Source: G964020105 sp964020105
GTDB lineage: Bacteria > Pseudomonadota > Alphaproteobacteria > WRAU01 > Hepatincolaceae
DNA length: 64,000 bases
Assembly (NCBI GenBank): GCA_964020105.1
Contig: OZ026535.1
Span: 682,001-746,000, forward strand
Direction of reading: 5' to 3'
Both the position numbers and the translations under genes were made by a program. Below, piece by piece: positions 25,365 through 35,148 of this stretch (positions are counted from its first letter, which is position 1; every line of letters starts with the position of its first letter). A model generated the notes under the pieces. That model did no database searches, was not told where the DNA came from, and saw nothing but the letters and a program-made list of their open reading frames with translations.

Positions 25365-28300
25365 TCATAGTTGAAATACTAGATACTCTTTACCATTATG
25401 TATCTTTAATTTTGCTTTGTTAACAGATGTACTTATATTAGAAGCAAAATTTTCAAATTCTTCTATGGACATAAAAGATAATACTAAATTTTCTTGTTGT
25501 AAACTATCAACCCTAGGAGATGTTTTATTAATTATCTCAGCTTTCTTAGGTAGAGATTTTATTTTATAAGAACTATTCAATTCATAAATATTATCAATAA
25601 ACACTCTAACTTCTTCTGTATCTATTTTAGTAGTAACTTTTATTATATAAATTTTACCTTCTTCAATAATATCTTTGAACTTAAAAAAATTATCAGCAAA
25701 AAGCACTATATTAAATACCGATGCATTATCATAAAATGATAAATTAGCAAACATGCTGCCATTTTTAGATTTAGATACCTTGATTTTCATTAAATAACCA
25801 GCTAAAAATGCGATATTAAGCTTGTTTTCTATTAAATCTGTATAACTTATCACTTGTTGTTTTTTCAATATATCTGCATATTCATTTAATGGATGACCTG
25901 AAAGAAAATATCCAACAATATCAAGCTCCTCTGCTCTTTTTTCTTGTACAGTCCAATCTCCACAGCTATTGATTTTAAGATGATCTAGTGAATCCTCCAT
26001 AGCATCACCGAATAAATTAATCTGAGCAGTATTTTTAAATTCATAAATATTACTGTTATAATTTAATAAAGCATCAATATTATGTAAGAGTTCTTTACGG
26101 TTTTCATATAAATCATCCAAAGCTCCTGCTTTAATAAGGGCTTCCAGTTGTTTTTTATTTAATACTTTAGGGTCTACTCTTTCTAAAAAATTCTCTAATG
26201 ATTTATATCTACCATTTTTTTGAATGTCTTGAATAATACTCTCAACAAAACTATGCCCCATGCCTTTTAAAGCAAGTAAGGAATATCTGATTGCTTTTTG
26301 ATCTGTATTCTTAAGCTCAATTTCAAAATCAAGTGTTGGATGATTAATATTAGGTGGTAAAATATCTATATTATATTTTTTCGCTTCTTCTATATATTCA
26401 AGAAATTTTTGTGAATCTTTATTACTTGAAAACAAATGGGCAGACATACTGGCAACCAAAAATTCTACAGAATAATAAGCTTTCAAATAAGCAGTTTGCC
26501 AAGATATAATTGCATAAGCAGTTGCATGGGATTTATTAAACCCATAGCCTGCAAATTTTTCCATTTGATTGAAAATATCGCTGGCAAGTTCTTTTGATAT
26601 GGCGTTTGTTGTAATTGCACCATCGATAAAAATACTTCTTTGCTTTTCCATCTCTACTGGATCTTTCTTACCCATAGCTCTTCTTAAAATATCAGCAGCA
26701 CCAAGAGTGTATCCCCCTATAACCTGAGCAACTTGCATTACTTGTTCTTGGTAAATCATAATACCAAAAGTTTCCTCTAAAATAGCTAACATCTTAGGAT
26801 GCTGATAACTTACTTTATCAATATTAAACTTATTGCCAATATAAAGAGGTATGTTTTCCATTGGTCCTGGACGATAAAGAGATATTATAGCAATAATGTC
26901 CTCAATTTTATCAGGTTTAAACTGCTTAATTACCTCTGTCATACCCCTACTTTCTAGCTGAAATACTCCTAAGGTACTACCACTGGAAAGTAAATTAGAA
27001 ATTTTAACATCCGTATATGGTATATTTAAAATATCAATATCTATATGTTCATTTTTTTTTATCCTCTTACAAGCATCATTAATAATAGTTAAGGTCGTTA
27101 ATGCAAGAAAATCAAATTTAACTAAGCCAATATCTTCTATATACTTCATGGAAAATCCCACTGAAGGCAAACCAACCTCACTATCATAATAAAGTGGCAC
27201 TATTTCATTAAGAGGTTCCTTAGCAATAACAACTCCAGCAGCATGGGTGGAAGTATTACGATATAAGCCCTCTAGCTTTAAAGCATGATTTAAAAGAGTC
27301 TTAATATGAGGCTTACTATTTATTTCGTCCATAATAGGCCCCTCCTCACTAACTAATTTGGACATTGTTATAGGGTTAGAAGGAGCAGAATATGGTATTT
27401 TTTTTGTCACAGAATCAACCTCTGAATAAGAAAGACCTGTAACTCTTCCTACATCTTTAATAGCTGCCTTTGCCTGTAATGTACCAAAAGTAATAATATG
27501 AGCCACTCTATCTTGTCCATACTTATCTCTAACATAAGTAACTACTTTATCTCTACCATTTTGACAAAAATCTATATCAAAATCAGGCATTGATATACGT
27601 TCAGGGTTTAAAAAGCGCTCAAAAAGTAAATTAAATTGAATAGGATCAACATCGGTAATCTGCAAACACCAAGCAACTAAAGATCCTGCTCCTGAACCCC
27701 TACCAGGGCCAACAGGTATATCGTTATTTTTCGCCCATCTTATAAAATCTGATACTATTAAGAAATAACCACAAAATCCCATCCTTATGATAACTTCCAG
27801 TTCAAAATTTAATCTTTCTTCATAGCGTTGTTTTATATCTGCCCTACTTATATTCTTTGTTGTTAATCTTTTGTAAACCTCCCGCTCTAGGCGCACTTCT
27901 AAACCTTCTTTAGCCTCATCTATAATTAACTTATCTTCATTATCACTAAATTTAGGTAAAGCAAGATCTTTCTTCTTAACATAAAAACAACATTTTTTTG
28001 CAATATTAATTGTATTTTCAAGAGCTTCTGGTAAGTCTTTAAATAATTCAATCATCTCATTGGCTGTTTTAAAATATGCTTCTCTTATTAATTTTTTACG
28101 ATCCCTATCATAAATACTAACCCCCTGACCAATACAAAACAATATATCTGCCGATTCATAATCCTCTATGGCAGTGAAAAATACATTATTAGTAGCAACA
28201 ATAGGAATATTATATCTTAACGCAATATTTAAAAATTTATCCTCCAGTGATAAATCATTATCAGTATGAAAACGGTTTAATTCAATATAAAAATCAGAAG

Positions 28301-28769
28301 AAAATGCTAGTTTTAAGTTAGTAATAAAGGACTCTATATTTAAAGTATCCACTAGTAAAGATAATAAACCATCAATACCTCCACTTAAGCAAACAATATC
28401 TTTAGAGTAAGTTATTAAATCACTAAAATCCACCTTTGGCAGATCTAAATTTTTCATAGCCTTATTCTGATAAGCTATATCATGTAGCTTTAAAAGATTT
28501 TTATAACCAATCTCACTTTTAGCTAATAAAACTAAATAACCCTCAGTATTTTCATAACTAACAATTAATTGGTATCCAATAATTGGCTGTATCCCACTGG
28601 TAGCTAGTTTATATGAAAACTCCCTAGCGCCAAACATGTTATTAGTATCAACCATAGCAATAGCAGAGTAAGAATTATTTATACATAAATCCACCAAAGA
28701 ATCTATAAAAATACTGCCCTCACCAATAGAATAGTTAGTATGACATCTTAAATGTACGTATTTAGTCAT
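25365..28769 (-). CDS. dnaE: DNA polymerase III alpha subunit
   Basis: 1134 residues, full length. PHP domain at the N-terminus (VHLRCHTNYSIGEG), polymerase catalytic Asp motif in MPDFDIDFCQNGRDKV (about residues 392-407), GPGRGSGAGS upstream of it, then tandem HhH, OB-fold region with NIALFAGYL-like and C-terminal tau-binding part. Replicates the chromosome. A lolD-dnaE adjacency is usual in alphaproteobacteria; here the pair is separated by lamB and the fbp genes. Confidence 0.97.
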   Translation of the reverse strand: MTKYVHLRCHTNYSIGEGSIFIDSLVDLCINNSYSAIAMVDTNNMFGAREFSYKLATSGIQPIIGYQLIVSYENTEGYLVLLAKSEIGYKNLLKLHDIAYQNKAMKNLDLPKVDFSDLITYSKDIVCLSGGIDGLLSLLVDTLNIESFITNLKLAFSSDFYIELNRFHTDNDLSLEDKFLNIALRYNIPIVATNNVFFTAIEDYESADILFCIGQGVSIYDRDRKKLIREAYFKTANEMIELFKDLPEALENTINIAKKCCFYVKKKDLALPKFSDNEDKLIIDEAKEGLEVRLEREVYKRLTTKNISRADIKQRYEERLNFELEVIIRMGFCGYFLIVSDFIRWAKNNDIPVGPGRGSGAGSLVAWCLQITDVDPIQFNLLFERFLNPERISMPDFDIDFCQNGRDKVVTYVRDKYGQDRVAHIITFGTLQAKAAIKDVGRVTGLSYSEVDSVTKKIPYSAPSNPITMSKLVSEEGPIMDEINSKPHIKTLLNHALKLEGLYRNTSTHAAGVVIAKEPLNEIVPLYYDSEVGLPSVGFSMKYIEDIGLVKFDFLALTTLTIINDACKRIKKNEHIDIDILNIPYTDVKISNLLSSGSTLGVFQLESRGMTEVIKQFKPDKIEDIIAIISLYRPGPMENIPLYIGNKFNIDKVSYQHPKMLAILEETFGIMIYQEQVMQVAQVIGGYTLGAADILRRAMGKKDPVEMEKQRSIFIDGAITTNAISKELASDIFNQMEKFAGYGFNKSHATAYAIISWQTAYLKAYYSVEFLVASMSAHLFSSNKDSQKFLEYIEEAKKYNIDILPPNINHPTLDFEIELKNTDQKAIRYSLLALKGMGHSFVESIIQDIQKNGRYKSLENFLERVDPKVLNKKQLEALIKAGALDDLYENRKELLHNIDALLNYNSNIYEFKNTAQINLFGDAMEDSLDHLKINSCGDWTVQEKRAEELDIVGYFLSGHPLNEYADILKKQQVISYTDLIENKLNIAFLAGYLMKIKVSKSKNGSMFANLSFYDNASVFNIVLFADNFFKFKDIIEEGKIYIIKVTTKIDTEEVRVFIDNIYELNSSYKIKSLPKKAEIINKTSPRVDSLQQENLVLSFMSIEEFENFASNISTSVNKAKLKIHNGKEYLVFQL

Positions 28770-28867
28770 TACAATTTTTTAACCTTAGTATTATTGAATA
28801 TAAATATCTGATCAAACCATACTAAATAATAGCTAAAAGTAAGAATAAATTCAGTAAAAAAGTAATT

Positions 28868-30142
28868 TTATTTCCACCACTCCATTTGTATGCCAAATAC
28901 TATTTCATCTATTTTTGTTTTACTATCAACTAGTGGAGTTTTTTTATTATCTTTACCTGAAAAATAAGAACTAAATACCCTTATTGCTGGTCTGCCCCAT
29001 ATATCCCCTACAACTTGCCATTGCTGTGCTAAAGTTAATTTAGCAAGATAAGATTCTGCAGGATATATAGTATTATTAAGAGAATAACTTCCCTCAACCA
29101 TATCATAACCAATCTCTATTAAAGTTGACATATTACCTGTCCATCTATACATAGGTCTAACACCAACTGAATACCATGTTTTATCTTCAATGGATGATGT
29201 TTTTGCATGGATAAACTCTGCAACTCCTGCAAACATAATATCTATATTATTATTGACAGCTATAACTCCATGATCTATTAACCTTATCATTTCTCCAGAA
29301 GAAGCAGGATATAAACCAGGAGAGTAATACTCAAAACGCCCAGACCCTAAAATATCATTACCATACTGCAATACAAATTTATTATTGGTTTTATCTCCAG
29401 CTGTCCAAAGAAATGTTGTTAGATAGCCATTTTTATCAATCTCTGCCTTATTAGTATTAACAAAATAAGCAGAATTTAAAGCCTTTGCATTACCATAGGT
29501 TATCCCGAATTCAAATCTACCTATTGCTGTTGGATTAGTTAAAAATCTGACGTCGTAATTATAATTAACCGCTATATCCTCTTTAAAGTTGATACTAGGA
29601 TCAGAATTCTTAGCGTCACTTCTAGTTACAGCAAAGGATAATTTACCCACCATAACATTAATATCTTCAAGCCCAGCGCCAGGTCCTGTAATATCCCAAT
29701 AATAAAAATCATTCATGTGAATATCATGCCTCTTATAAAAACGCTTACCAACCCATAAAGAGCTTCCAGGTAAAAAATCTATCATATTTTTACCTACAAT
29801 ATTGATCTCTCTTAAAACAACCGCTCCTTTATCATTCCAATCTTTACTTTGATCATCACTATAGGCTACTAATGCATTCACCACAAAATTTTTACTATTA
29901 TCCTCCCACATCAATTGAGATAATCCTAATTCCAAATAAGTTTCACATTCATTACCAAGTCTGTATTTAGCAGCAGCCCCTGCAGCAGAATAACAACTAT
30001 TTTTAGCTTTATTATAATTAGCCCCTCCTGCCCATGATATCCCTGAGCGCCCATAACCATAAAACTCTAAAGCTTTAATATCACTAACCCCTAATATCAC
30101 ATAAAAAATAACAAGCTTTACACAGAAAGATATTTTATTCAT
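28868..30142 (-). CDS. lamB: Maltoporin (LamB family)
   Basis: 424 residues. A signal peptide ends near Ala24; the mature chain starts LEFYGYGRSGISW. Family hallmarks are strong: KYRLGNECETYLEL, REINIVGKN-x-IDFLPGSSLWVGKRFY, KRHDIHMNDFYYWDITGPGAG, and a C-terminus IQMEWWK close to the family's QMEIWW. Both Cys of the loop-1 disulphide are kept (Cys50 and Cys66). It forms a sugar-specific 18-strand trimeric pore in the outer membrane. No maltose ABC or regulatory genes are in the window. Maltoporin is known mainly from Gammaproteobacteria, so it is probably acquired. ATG is preceded by GGAG and by an operator-like palindrome. Confidence 0.92.
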   Translation of the reverse strand: MNKISFCVKLVIFYVILGVSDIKALEFYGYGRSGISWAGGANYNKAKNSCYSAAGAAAKYRLGNECETYLELGLSQLMWEDNSKNFVVNALVAYSDDQSKDWNDKGAVVLREINIVGKNMIDFLPGSSLWVGKRFYKRHDIHMNDFYYWDITGPGAGLEDINVMVGKLSFAVTRSDAKNSDPSINFKEDIAVNYNYDVRFLTNPTAIGRFEFGITYGNAKALNSAYFVNTNKAEIDKNGYLTTFLWTAGDKTNNKFVLQYGNDILGSGRFEYYSPGLYPASSGEMIRLIDHGVIAVNNNIDIMFAGVAEFIHAKTSSIEDKTWYSVGVRPMYRWTGNMSTLIEIGYDMVEGSYSLNNTIYPAESYLAKLTLAQQWQVVGDIWGRPAIRVFSSYFSGKDNKKTPLVDSKTKIDEIVFGIQMEWWK

Positions 30143-30185
30143 TTATTTCTCCATATTTAACAAATAATAACTTTAGTGCCACAAT

Positions 30186-30224
30186 TATTACTTAATATAA
30201 CATATTGTATTAAGTAATACAATA
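30186..30224. promoter_or_regulatory. Nested palindromes upstream of lamB (candidate operator)
   Basis: Two overlapping dyads: arms TATTACTTAATA/TATTAAGTAATA (30186-30197, 30208-30219; 10-base loop) and arms TATTGTATTA/TAATACAATA around AG (30203-30224). Both are perfect. The second has the 10-2-10 form of a repressor operator. On the minus strand it overlaps a promoter-like TTGTAT-N16-TTATAT, 44-80 bases before the lamB start. It lacks a U-tract, so it is unlikely to be just a terminator for the fbp genes. Confidence 0.65.
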
Positions 30225-30319
30225 ATTGTAATTAGAAAAACTAAACCTTTGAATTATGCTTAATAATAAGGTTTTGTAATTTTTAATTTATGGAATTATA
30301 TTGTTTAATATATTAGATT

Positions 30320-31912
30320 TTACTTTTTGTTTAAGATAAATATTATAAAAATTGCAAGTAAGATTAAAATAAAAGATGGTACAGCAGCTTCTGCTATATG
30401 ATCATTATTAGCTAAATAGAATGTTTTAACAGCTAATGTATCAAAATTAAAAGGTCTTAGTATCATAGTAGCTGGCAACTCTTTAATTATATCAATAAAT
30501 ATCAGGTAAAAAGATAATACTAAGGCTTTGTTCAAAATAAAAATATCTATTTTAAATAAATTAGTAAATTTATTAGCTCCTAAAGAATTGGTAACTTCAT
30601 GTAAATTTTGATTTTTTGAATATACAATTTCTATACTATTTATAGCCAAAGCAATAAATCGTACTAGATAAGAAAAAATAAGAGCAAAAATACCACCTTT
30701 AAATATAAATTGCCAATCATCACTTATATTGCCTAACAAAGCATTCATATTATAAAAAAATACCAATACACCTACTGCTACTAAACTACCTGGCAATGCA
30801 TAACCAAATCCGCTTAAAAATAGAATTAAATTAGCAAATTTCCCTTTTACAATTTTAGTTATATAAACAATCAATAAGGCTATAAATACTATAACTAAAG
30901 AGGATATGGACGCAATAAATATTGTATTCATAGCAGAATATAATATTGCTTTATCAAGTAAACTAAAATTATCGATAAAATTAAATAACAAAATAATAAA
31001 GGGTAGGAAAAATGCTATAAAAAATAATATGGAACACCATAAAAAAGCTAATATTTTTTTATAAAATGTTAATTTTTTAATAATAGTGATTCTTTTTACA
31101 TTAAGATTAAATTGATAAAGTTTGTGATTTCTAGACAGTTTTTCAACTCCTAAGATAATAATAACAAACAGCAGTAAAAAGACTGCTAAAAATATTGATG
31201 TGCTGATATCACCAAAGCCGTTCCATGCTCTAAAAATCCCCACACTAAAAGCATCAACTCCAAAATAATCGACTACTCCATATTCACTCAATGTTTCCAT
31301 GGCTATTAAAAATAAGCCCATTATGATCGCAGGTTTTCCTATTGGAAGGATTAATTTAAAAAATAAATTACCTTCTTTGATATTTAATGATTTAGATGAT
31401 TCAAGTAAGTTAGTAAGACTATAAGAAAAACTTGCCTTTACTAGCACATATAGATAAGGAAACAATGATAGTGCGATAATAAATGATGCGAAATATATAT
31501 TTAAAATATCAAGATAGAAATTATTATGAAAATTAAAAAAAGTCATTATTTTACTTAATAACCCTCGATATTCAAAAAACATAACATAAGCAAATCCCAT
31601 AATATATGTTGGGATAGCAAGTGAAAAAACAAATGCTTTACTAAAAAATTTACTCATAAAAAAATCATATCTAACAAGCAAAAAAGCTGTTGGCACAGCA
31701 AATACAAAACTAAAGCATATCACCAAAGTAATTAATAATAAGGTATTACTAATATAGTTTTTTAATTTAGTATTATAAATATGAGTGACAAGATTTGTAT
31801 CTAGATTAAATGATTCAACGATTATCCCTAATACTGGGCTTAATACTAAAAGTATTAAGCCCACATTGATTAGTATTATACGATTATTTTTTAAATAATG
31901 GTATATCTTCAA
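30320..31912 (-). CDS. fbpB: Iron(III) ABC transporter permease (FbpB-type)
   Basis: 530 residues with two homologous permease halves and about 12 TM segments in total, the fused layout of FbpB/SfuB-type ferric iron permeases. EAA-like loops are seen in both halves (LNIKEGNLFFKLILPIGKPAI in the first, LGANKFTNLFKIDIFI in the second). Last gene of fbpC-fbpA-fbpB, 7 bases after fbpA. It forms the inner-membrane channel for iron delivered by FbpA. Confidence 0.9.
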   Translation of the reverse strand: MKIYHYLKNNRIILINVGLILLVLSPVLGIIVESFNLDTNLVTHIYNTKLKNYISNTLLLITLVICFSFVFAVPTAFLLVRYDFFMSKFFSKAFVFSLAIPTYIMGFAYVMFFEYRGLLSKIMTFFNFHNNFYLDILNIYFASFIIALSLFPYLYVLVKASFSYSLTNLLESSKSLNIKEGNLFFKLILPIGKPAIIMGLFLIAMETLSEYGVVDYFGVDAFSVGIFRAWNGFGDISTSIFLAVFLLLFVIIILGVEKLSRNHKLYQFNLNVKRITIIKKLTFYKKILAFLWCSILFFIAFFLPFIILLFNFIDNFSLLDKAILYSAMNTIFIASISSLVIVFIALLIVYITKIVKGKFANLILFLSGFGYALPGSLVAVGVLVFFYNMNALLGNISDDWQFIFKGGIFALIFSYLVRFIALAINSIEIVYSKNQNLHEVTNSLGANKFTNLFKIDIFILNKALVLSFYLIFIDIIKELPATMILRPFNFDTLAVKTFYLANNDHIAEAAVPSFILILLAIFIIFILNKK

Positions 31913-31919
31913 CTAATAA

Positions 31920-32936
31920 TTACCTCCACTCTGCAATATCAAATATTTTAACAGCGTCCTCTTGGTATTTAGAGAGAGTACTTAACAGTTTTGTATTTTC
32001 TTTAAACGTACCAAAAGATACTAATGTGTCATTCCATTTAATGGATTTATTAACAGGATATTCAAAATTATTATTCATATATTTTTCTTGTATTTCCTGT
32101 GATAGTATAAACTCAATAAACATAACAGCATTATTTTTATTTTTTGCATGTGCGGTAACGGCAGCAGCAGAAATATTGATATGAGTTCCAGTGGTTTTTT
32201 GATTAGGGAAAAACACTCTTATATTACTAGCAAAATCTTTTTCTTCTTGTTTATCAGAATTAATCATTTTTCCTAAATAATATGTATTGGCAATTGCTAA
32301 TTTACCTTTACCACTAGAAATAGCTCTAATTTGATCCCTATCCTTACCTTTAGGAGTATCAGCAAAATTTTTCACCATATCAATAGCCCAAGTGGTAGCT
32401 TTTTCTTTACCCATTGTGGCAATTAAAAAAGATAATAATGATTGATCATAAGAATTATTGGATGATCTTACTAAAATAGTCCCCTTCCATTTAGGATTTG
32501 TTAAATCTTCATAGGTACTAAGTTCATTAGGATTTACCGTATTAACATTATACATAATTACCCTAGCTCTTTTAGTAACAGGGAAAACCGTATTATCCTT
32601 GTCCTTTAAATTATCTGGGATTATTTTTGCTAAAGTAGGTGATTTTATTTTTTGTAATAATCCCATTTGTTTAGCTCTATAAATACTAATAGCGTCAGCA
32701 GTCATAAATAAATCTGCTACTGTATTGCTACCTTCACTACTAAGTTTTTGTAATAAACTACTACTATTGGATTGTAAAACATTAACCTTAATTCCTGTTT
32801 TTTGCTCAAATAACTGAACAATCTCTTCATCAATAGGATAATGCCTTGCGGTATATATATTAAGCTCATTAGCCGCTAGCATGTTTGTAATCATTATAAT
32901 AAATAATAAACTAATCATATTTAACTTTTTCAACAT
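31920..32936 (-). CDS. fbpA: Iron(III) ABC transporter substrate-binding protein (FbpA-type)
   Basis: I chose ATG 32936, which follows AAGGA and opens a normal signal peptide (MLKKLNMISLLFIIMITNMLA, about residues 1-21), over the longer frame starting at 32993 that overlaps fbpC. 338 residues. ELNIYTARHYPIDEE is the start of class-II iron-binding proteins; the twin-Tyr region around IANTYYLGKM (about residue 215) supplies the usual Fe-phenolate ligands. Periplasmic ferric iron capture. Confidence 0.92.
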   Translation of the reverse strand: MLKKLNMISLLFIIMITNMLAANELNIYTARHYPIDEEIVQLFEQKTGIKVNVLQSNSSSLLQKLSSEGSNTVADLFMTADAISIYRAKQMGLLQKIKSPTLAKIIPDNLKDKDNTVFPVTKRARVIMYNVNTVNPNELSTYEDLTNPKWKGTILVRSSNNSYDQSLLSFLIATMGKEKATTWAIDMVKNFADTPKGKDRDQIRAISSGKGKLAIANTYYLGKMINSDKQEEKDFASNIRVFFPNQKTTGTHINISAAAVTAHAKNKNNAVMFIEFILSQEIQEKYMNNNFEYPVNKSIKWNDTLVSFGTFKENTKLLSTLSKYQEDAVKIFDIAEWR

Positions 32937-32949
32937 AATTTTTTCCTTA

Positions 32950-34035
32950 TTAAATAATTTTAAATTGATTAAACGTAATATAAACTCTATCACCTCCTTT
33001 AAAAATTGTATTGCCTATATGAATAGCCTTTAGTATTACTCCAAAACCATTAAGTACTATTTCAGAAAAAGAACCTAGAAAATTAATTTCTAAAATGGTT
33101 GCGGCAATGGAATTGGCTACATTATGACAACTAATATTGATGTTTTCTGGCCTTATCATAAGTTTATATTGTTGATTTTCAATTAAATTCAAATCAACTT
33201 TAATTTTATCAATGGCACCAATTAAATTACCATCTTTATATAAAACATCGATAAAGTTTGCTTTACCTAAAAAGCAAGCAACATAGGCACTCACAGGACT
33301 ATTGTACATATTCCTTGGAGTATCTATTTGTAAAATATTACCATCTTTTATAACAGCAATTTGATCTGACAAAGCAAAAGCTTCTTCTTGATCATGAGTT
33401 ACAAAAATAGCTGTAATATTATTATTTTTAACTAAGTCTCTAATTTCGCCTCTGACTGATATTTTTAAATTTTTATCTAAATTACTAAAAGCTTCATCAA
33501 AGAGTATGATTTTTGGTTTCATAACTAATATTCTAGCTAAAGCAACTTTTTGTTGTTGACCACCACTTAACTCATAAGGATAACAATTAATAATGTCATT
33601 AATTTGTAACTTATCTATAACATCAGCAACCAAGCAACACTTATGCTGTTTTTTAAGATGGGAAACCCCAAACTCTATATTTTTCAGGACGTTCATATGA
33701 GGGAAAAGAGTATATTGCTGAAACATAATACCAATGCCCCTTTTTTCAGGATTCAAAATTAATTTCTCCTTATAAGCATACTGATGTCCAATTATTATTT
33801 CTCCACTATCTGGCTGTTCAAAACCAGCAATCATTCTAAGAATAGTAGTTTTACCACTACCAGTTTCACCTAAAATACTAAATATCTGACCCTGTTTAAT
33901 ATCCAAATTAATATTGCTGGCTATACTAGATTTGCCTTTAAATGCTTTATTTATATTTCTTAAAGATAGAACAATATGCTCATCTACATTAGGCAATACA
34001 CATAAATTAATAGTCTTTACTAATTTTTCTAACAT
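32950..34035 (-). CDS. fbpC: Iron(III) ABC transporter ATPase (FbpC-type)
   Basis: 361 residues. Walker A LGETGSGKTT (about 54-63), Q-loop MFQQYTLFPHM, signature LSGGQQQKVALAR, Walker B ILFDEAFSNLD and H-loop ATFVTHD-type (AIFVTHDQEEA). The C-terminal ~120 residues form a TOBE-like regulatory domain, shorter and divergent. First gene of the iron operon; ATG preceded by AAGGAATACA. Confidence 0.93.
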   Translation of the reverse strand: MLEKLVKTINLCVLPNVDEHIVLSLRNINKAFKGKSSIASNINLDIKQGQIFSILGETGSGKTTILRMIAGFEQPDSGEIIIGHQYAYKEKLILNPEKRGIGIMFQQYTLFPHMNVLKNIEFGVSHLKKQHKCCLVADVIDKLQINDIINCYPYELSGGQQQKVALARILVMKPKIILFDEAFSNLDKNLKISVRGEIRDLVKNNNITAIFVTHDQEEAFALSDQIAVIKDGNILQIDTPRNMYNSPVSAYVACFLGKANFIDVLYKDGNLIGAIDKIKVDLNLIENQQYKLMIRPENINISCHNVANSIAATILEINFLGSFSEIVLNGFGVILKAIHIGNTIFKGGDRVYITFNQFKII

Positions 34036-34467
34036 TGTATTCCTTATTAAAATAGTAGGATATAAAACATAGTATATATAAATTATAAAATAATAGGAAT
34101 AATTATTTTATATAAACATATAACTATATCTGTAGGTATGGCAATTGCTTAAGGAAAATCAAGTACTTGCTTATTATTACCTCTTTAAAAAGAATAAAAT
34201 GAATCTTTCATTAACTTATTTTATAAGGAAATAATTTTTAGAGAATCATCCATATCTAATTATAAATAGCTTTTTATAAAGATAATTTAGAAGAAATTAT
34301 GCTGTATTAATAATACATACGTATTTAAAAAGATTCTTATTGCTAAGGAATACAAAGTAATTAGATTTACTAATGTAAATCTAATGGTTGAGCATATCAA
34401 TTATGATTATATATGCTTGCCAATAAAGTTGAGTAGGTCTCTTTCCGGTTTAAGTACTTAAAACCAA
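34036..34467. other. Gene-free region between fbpC and lolD
   Basis: 432 bases, no gene seen. It contains the hairpin at 34360-34385 and a near-palindrome at about 34447-34466 (GGTTTAAGT/ACTTAAAACC) close to the lolD stop. The fbp promoter should lie in 34036-34150 but no consensus pair stands out. This marks the junction of the lolCD block with the fbp-lamB block. Confidence 0.6.
34360..34385 (-). terminator. Perfect 11-bp hairpin after lolD
   Basis: ATTAGATTTAC (34360-34370) and GTAAATCTAAT (34375-34385) with a 4-base loop, 82 bases past the lolD stop on the minus strand. The stem is AT-rich and the following tract is only partly T-rich (TACTTTG), so it may end lolD transcription or be a 3'-end stabiliser. 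Confidence 0.5.
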
Positions 34468-35148
34468 TTAAAATCTAACCAAAGCCTGATCTTCTAAGCG
34501 CATTTTATGTGGTATCTGAGAAGCAATATTAAGATCGTGTGTGGCTAAAATAATTGAAACACCTTTGGTTTGTACAAGATCTAAAAGCATATTAAAAACA
34601 ATTTTTGCGGTATTAAAATCAAGATTACCCGTTGGCTCATCAGCAATCAAAATTCTTGGATTCATAATCATTGCCCTTGCAATTGAAACTCGCTGTTGCT
34701 CTCCTCCGGAAAGTTGGGATGGGAAATTATTTAATCTATTGCCTAATTTCATAGATGATAATAATTCAGATGCTCTACTTTTAGCCTCCTCATGCTTCAT
34801 ACCATGTATTTTAAGTGGTAACATAACATTTTCAACTGCAGTAAAATCTGGGAAAAGATGATGGAATTGAAAGACGAACCCAATATTTTTACCTCTAATT
34901 TTTGTTTGCTCGAAATCATTCAAATCAGAGACATCATGATTATTTAAATACAACTTACCAGCAGTTGGCGAATCTAACATACCTAATATGTTAAGCAGAG
35001 AGCTTTTCCCAGAGCCAGAAGGCCCTACTAAAGCTATAATATCACGCTCAAGCATGGTAAAATTAACACCTTGAAAAATAATCAGCTCTTCAGAGGCTTG
35101 AAAATAAGATTTTTTTAAATCTTCTACTGCTAAAATTTTCTTAATCAT
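34468..35148 (-). CDS. lolD: Lipoprotein-releasing ABC transporter ATPase LolD
   Basis: 226 residues. Walker A GPSGSGKSS, the Lol-family motif GFVFQFHHLFPDFTA, signature LSGGEQQRVSIARA and Walker B ILIADEPTGNLD. It powers release of outer-membrane-directed lipoproteins from the inner membrane. Start overlaps the end of lolC by 8 bases, so translation is coupled. Confidence 0.95.
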   Translation of the reverse strand: MIKKILAVEDLKKSYFQASEELIIFQGVNFTMLERDIIALVGPSGSGKSSLLNILGMLDSPTAGKLYLNNHDVSDLNDFEQTKIRGKNIGFVFQFHHLFPDFTAVENVMLPLKIHGMKHEEAKSRASELLSSMKLGNRLNNFPSQLSGGEQQRVSIARAMIMNPRILIADEPTGNLDFNTAKIVFNMLLDLVQTKGVSIILATHDLNIASQIPHKMRLEDQALVRF

